From positions 11,904,001-11,968,000 of the forward strand of contig NC_052620.1 in NCBI RefSeq assembly GCF_016545825.1: a DNA stretch of 64,000 nucleotides. The letters run 5' to 3'. Both the position numbers and the translations under genes were made by a program. The notes under the pieces were generated by a model. The model saw nothing but the letters and a program-made list of their open reading frames with translations, was not told the DNA's origin and ran no database searches. Every line of letters starts with the position of its first letter. The first letter of the stretch is position 1. This stretch comes from Eucalyptus grandis. Taxonomy: Eukaryota > Streptophyta > Magnoliopsida > Myrtales > Myrtaceae. This document shows, one piece after another, positions 60,206 through 64,000 of this stretch.

Positions 60206-63200
60206 TGTTGACACCTAAATTTTTGCCCAAAAATATAACATTCCGGCATATAAATTATCTAGGTGTCTAATATAGTGTTTTAAATGGAAGATGTTTTTAC
60301 TTTAAAAAATTTGAAAATATAAAAAAGAAAAAAAAAAAGAAAACAAAAAAAGTTGGGGTCAATGATCTAAATGTGACTAGCCAAGCCTAGGAGGTCAGAT
60401 TGGAATTCAAATGGCAAGTTGGGGCCAAAATGCAATTTCCAAAAGTTGAGGGACCAATTTGCAAATTTTGCAAAATTTGCGCCCGAGCCCGTAAATCATC
60501 ATCTTGGTCACCAATTAAGTTGAAATTGAATTTGGGCCAACTTGAATCAATCAAATCGAGCCAAAAAGACCAAATTTGCCTTGAATTTGGTATTTTCGGA
60601 TAAGAAAATGGCTAAGTTTGAGGGACTTTCTTGCAAAATTGGGTGGGCAAAATTGTAAAATATGGTTGAGATCTTAAACTACTATACATTTACTTGCTAA
60701 TTGATCAAAAATCACAGCCAAATTGATGGATTAAAGCACTCAAACTAGTTACCAAAACCCAGCCCACAATTAGGTCTTAATTCGGAGCTGCTAAGTAGGC
60801 ATATTGGTGGCCCCACCATATCTCACTCAGCCACCCATTTAGCTCGATATTTGCAGGTGATGGAAGACCATATATAGTAGTGCAAGTGGACGGAAATTGG
60901 CCAGGGATAAGCCGCTGAAAGCACGGGAAAAGCGCAGAAAAGTTCGCACATTCAACAGCTGCAGAAGTTAAAAAATTGGCTAAGTCAGAAGAGTGGGTGG
61001 AGTAGCCCTGTTGACAGGCTTGGTAGGTGGACAAGAGACTGACTAAAAATCCCTTAATTCAGGGGATAAGATTAATGAAGCAAGGTCTTTCAAGGGAGGA
61101 GAGAGAAGAGAGGAGAGAGAGAGGAGAGAGCTCGGAATCGTCCCCCAAAGAGGCCCTCAGAAGCAACTCCAGAAAAAAAAACCCAGAAATTCCAGATCAA
61201 CCTCCAGAGAGAAAAGGGAAATTTTCGAAAACTTGCAGCTAAAATTAGCCAAAACCTTAAATTAGAGAGTGAAACTTCACTCAAAGATATTTCCATCCAT
61301 AGGTCGCACGTCCAAAATGGAGATCGGGAAGGCCTCCTAAAGCCCCCCGAAACAGTGCCCTCCTGGCGGGCCAAAGAAAGTCTGAAAATTTTTCTAAGTG
61401 TTGAGCCCGGTTGGTCACGAGTGAGAGAAAGCGAGTGTTTTTAAGAAAGTTGAGAGACAAATGAGGAAAAAAAAGAGTTCAAACCCAAACTAGAATACAT
61501 ATAGTTTGGATTGGTGTCAAGTTTTTTCAACAAAAGAGGTTCTAAAGCTTGATTTTAGAGTTAATGAAAACCTTCATTATCAGTTCTTTATTTGCAGATC
61601 TTGTTTTCCAGTTGAAGAAGCCAATTTCCACGTGCCTCCCGAGGATAAGTTCTTCGTTTCCTCGACCAAGAACCACTTGCAAACGAAACTAGGAAGCAAG
61701 GTAAGTATCCTAGATGTATTTTTGTTTGAGTTTGAACGTGTTTTAATAGTGAAAAGTCAAGAGAAAAACCAGCCCGGAAAACTGAGTTCTGAGGCCGTAT
61801 TTTTTCCAAGTGTTGAAATTTCATCAAGAGTTTTGCATGTGTGCTTCTTGGAGAGGTCGTTTTGATGCGCTCGTTCGGTCATTCTCTGTGATGCTCATTA
61901 TATTTGAAAGCTCATGTTACCTAATTTTACTTGGACTAAGTAATGTTTCCCTTAGATCTTGCATGTGATAAGTGACGGGGCTTGAATATGGGCATGCAAC
62001 CTGTTTGTTTGATTTGGGTTCAAACCCAGATTTGTAAAATCAGATCAAACCCGCATATTTGATGACAATTCCAGCTTGGTTTTCGTGTGTTTTAAGCTGT
62101 GATTTCTATTTAATCTTACTCCTTGCATGTGGTAGTTTAACCTTGATGTTTTAGTTCCACATAATATTGCTCACGCGTTTAGATTGAAGGCTGCAAACAT
62201 GGCCCGAGGAAGCTGGTTTGGGATGGTTTAATGCACGCCAAGTGTTTGACGAAATGCGCAAACCAAGTTTCGATCTTGAAACGGTCGATTTGAGCTTGGT
62301 TCTTGTTATATTCATGTGCTGGGCAGTCCTAGATTAGTGTAAATCGGCATATATCGGTTTAGAGAATTAATTTTAAATAAAAATAAAAACAAAAAAAAAA
62401 ATGAAAATTCCAAAAAATTATAAAAAATGATGGATGACATCAAATTAAGGCAAAAATGACATCTAGGAAATTTTTCTTTTTTTTTTTTTAAGAGGTCATT
62501 TTCTTAATTTAATGATATTTTGGTATTTTATAACCATTTTTGTAAATAATCTATTTTGTGTAGATTAAAATTATTTAGAGTAATTTCATGCATATTTGAA
62601 TTCTCATTTTGCTCATGGGGGTCCTGTCCCGGGGCGTGATAACAAGGCCATGTAATATTATTTGCCCGACTTGTATCGGGTTTACTTTTTCCGCGTTTAT
62701 TTTCAAGTCATTTTAATTTCTTGAATGTTTACTTACGCGTTGCTTTTCATTAATTGGAGTGTGAATTTCTCTTCTAAATTATGTTAGGATTAGTCTACAC
62801 GTTAAAAAAAAAATTATTACAAAAACATTTGCATTGACACTTAGTGGTTTCATAAAGATTATAATTGGTAATCAAGATTGTGCGGCCATTTAAATAAACA
62901 ACCTTCCAAGTTTGTGGTACCGCAAGGGCGCTAATAGAAACATTGGCGTAAACAAGTCCCCGTTCGTAGAAATCTTTGGTTGCGTAGGAATCGAGACAAC
63001 ACTCCCGTGTCTTGATTGGTTTCTAGCCGACCCCAATAGGCTAGTGGCGATTCTTAGAATTACATAGGTTGTTAATAACTAAAAATTGAAAATCCAATGT
63101 CGCGCGAGGTATGGGCTTGGGAGAGCTCGCGCCTAATTTAGGGCCATTGGTCCGCCTCTTTAGGCAAATACCCCTAAACCTCTTTTCCTTTTCCCCCGGA

Positions 63201-63222
63201 CGGAAAAAAAGAGGTCGTGACA
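60206..63222 (+). repeat. 3' LTR
   Basis: 3017 bp, TG...CA, ending GTCGTGACA. It is nearly identical to the 5' LTR apart from an additional block of about 54 bp at about 62121-62174 and scattered substitutions. The exon-like segment (61598-61700) and the TATATA motif (about 60871) are conserved. Confidence 0.92.
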
Positions 63223-63227
63223 TTGGT

Positions 63228-64000
63228 TATAATTATAGTTTTCAATAACTAAATAAAAATAAGAAAATAATTCATTGCAGAGGGTAAAACAGAAGGGAGA
63301 TGGGGGAGAAATTGAAGAGTTGGAGTAGATTTGAAGATAACTCTTGTACGATTTTCATATATGTTGCTGCCTATGTCCTTGATCTATTCAGAATGGTTCA
63401 AGTTATTTTGGCCATCCCCAAATTCCATATCTCAATTCTCTTTCAATTCTTCCTAATTATCTTGGATGTTAAAGATTGTCCTATTGATCTCCTTGACTTG
63501 GCCCTTAGCTTTGGGCTACCAGACCAAAGTGAACTAGTGTTCAATGTGAAGCTCTTTTCGAAAATTCTTTCAGCTTGATTAGTCCTCCATTCAGATTTTC
63601 AATTAAATCAATATGTATGAATGAGTTAGGATGGATTTAGAATGCTTAGGTTGGATTGAGAATGCCTTGCCCAAAAGAGCTTAGCCGTGTGCATAGGTCA
63701 GCGAGAAATATTCAAAAAACTCGATTTCCTATCTTATCTTAATAAGCTGACTCAAAAGAGGAGTAGACTGGACTCAAATTCCGAGGATTCTTACTTTACT
63801 AGCGAGCTAACATTATCAAGGCGTCTATATAGGAATGTGGCAGGTGCTTTTAGGCAGTGATAGGTGTGTGTGCTAAGTGCTTATATGACGTTGGATATTC
63901 TTCGGTTTGGTATAAGGATTGGTTCTCTTAATGGGTTTTATTCATAGTGTTTCATATAGATCATGTTATAGATGAAAAGCAACACTTTTCAGGCAAGCAT
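63228..64000. other. Right flank, no recognised gene
   Basis: A 92-codon frame at 63300-63578 (+) with a hydrophobic middle starts MGEKLKSW. I do not recognise it, and it has no clear splice partners in the window. The remaining sequence shows nothing identifiable. Confidence 0.3.

Larger units (their letters stand above)
49872..63227 (+). mobile_element. Complete non-autonomous LTR retrotransposon (Tat/Ogre-like LARD) with target duplication
   Basis: The target duplication TTGGT lies at 49872-49876 and 63223-63227. The left LTR is 49877-52839 and the right LTR is 60206-63222. The primer-binding site TGGCGACTCCGCTGGGGA is at 52843-52860, and a polypurine tract (aaagagggcagc) ends at 60205. 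The primer site reads as the complement of a tRNA 3' end of the type reported for Tat/Ogre elements (tRNA-Arg, from memory). Long LTRs and tandem repeats before the right LTR also fit that lineage. The 7.4-kb interior has no recognisable Gag, protease, RT, RNase H or integrase and no frame over about 150 codons. It must therefore depend on a relative for movement. Both LTRs are highly similar, so insertion is fairly recent. Confidence 0.88.

Noticed and set aside
63300..63578. 92-codon frame MGEKLKSW...
   Set aside because: Kept only as a note. No homologue, splice partners or regulatory context could be recognised.

Overview
The window looks like nuclear DNA from a eudicot, probably a woody plant. 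The genes have spliced plant structures with GT-AG introns, AT-rich intergenic DNA surrounds GC-richer exons, and the repeats are plant types: copia, LINE, a Tat/Ogre-like LTR element and MITE-like fold-backs. I cannot name the species from sequence alone. No tRNA, rRNA, CRISPR array or bacterial-type operon was seen.

Layout. 1-2.8 kb is AT-rich and geneless. A retroposon-like insertion with an 11-bp target duplication sits at 2.8-3.4 kb. Six protein genes follow. (1) An alpha/beta-hydrolase, + strand, 3961-6348, six exons, triad S124-D249-H278. (2) A secreted wall-associated-kinase-type galacturonan-binding protein without a kinase, - strand, 8571-9598, with an apparent one-base frameshift near its C-terminus. 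(3) A SANT/Myb nuclear protein, - strand, 11005-15112, two exons. (4) A UGT85-type UDP-glycosyltransferase, - strand, 16557-18470, broken by one extra base. (5) A plastid-targeted two-TM coiled-coil protein, - strand, 20761-27451, with a 5.6-kb first intron. (6) A SWP73/BAF60 subunit of the SWI/SNF remodeller, - strand, 38080-40477. These are unlinked single-transcript genes with no sign of a pathway cluster. The plausible roles are lipid/ester hydrolysis, wall sensing, chromatin functions (3 and 6), small-molecule glucosylation and a plastid membrane function.

Mobile DNA fills the rest. A decayed Ty1/copia lies on the - strand (about 27.95-30.35 kb), with a recognisable YGLKQAPRAF reverse-transcriptase motif and gag fragments. 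A near full-length but broken LINE with a C-terminal RNase H domain lies on the + strand (30568-35949). MITE or fold-back elements occur at 15.4, 19.2, 36.4, 41.9, 43.0 and 47.5 kb. A candidate solo LTR of about 4.1 kb (42.4-46.5 kb) carries a GATAAG-rich repeat.

The most striking object is a complete, probably non-autonomous LTR retrotransposon at 49877-63222. It has about 3-kb LTRs, the target duplication TTGGT, a primer-binding site TGGCGACTCCGCTGGGGA, a polypurine tract, and a roughly 7.4-kb interior with no recognisable gag or pol. Its 3' interior holds a large tandem array: about 37-bp half-units paired into 74-bp units that form a 294-bp four-unit higher-order repeat, then an abrupt change to a 27-bp repeat. 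This resembles a satellite-DNA nursery inside a Tat/Ogre-lineage 3' untranslated region.
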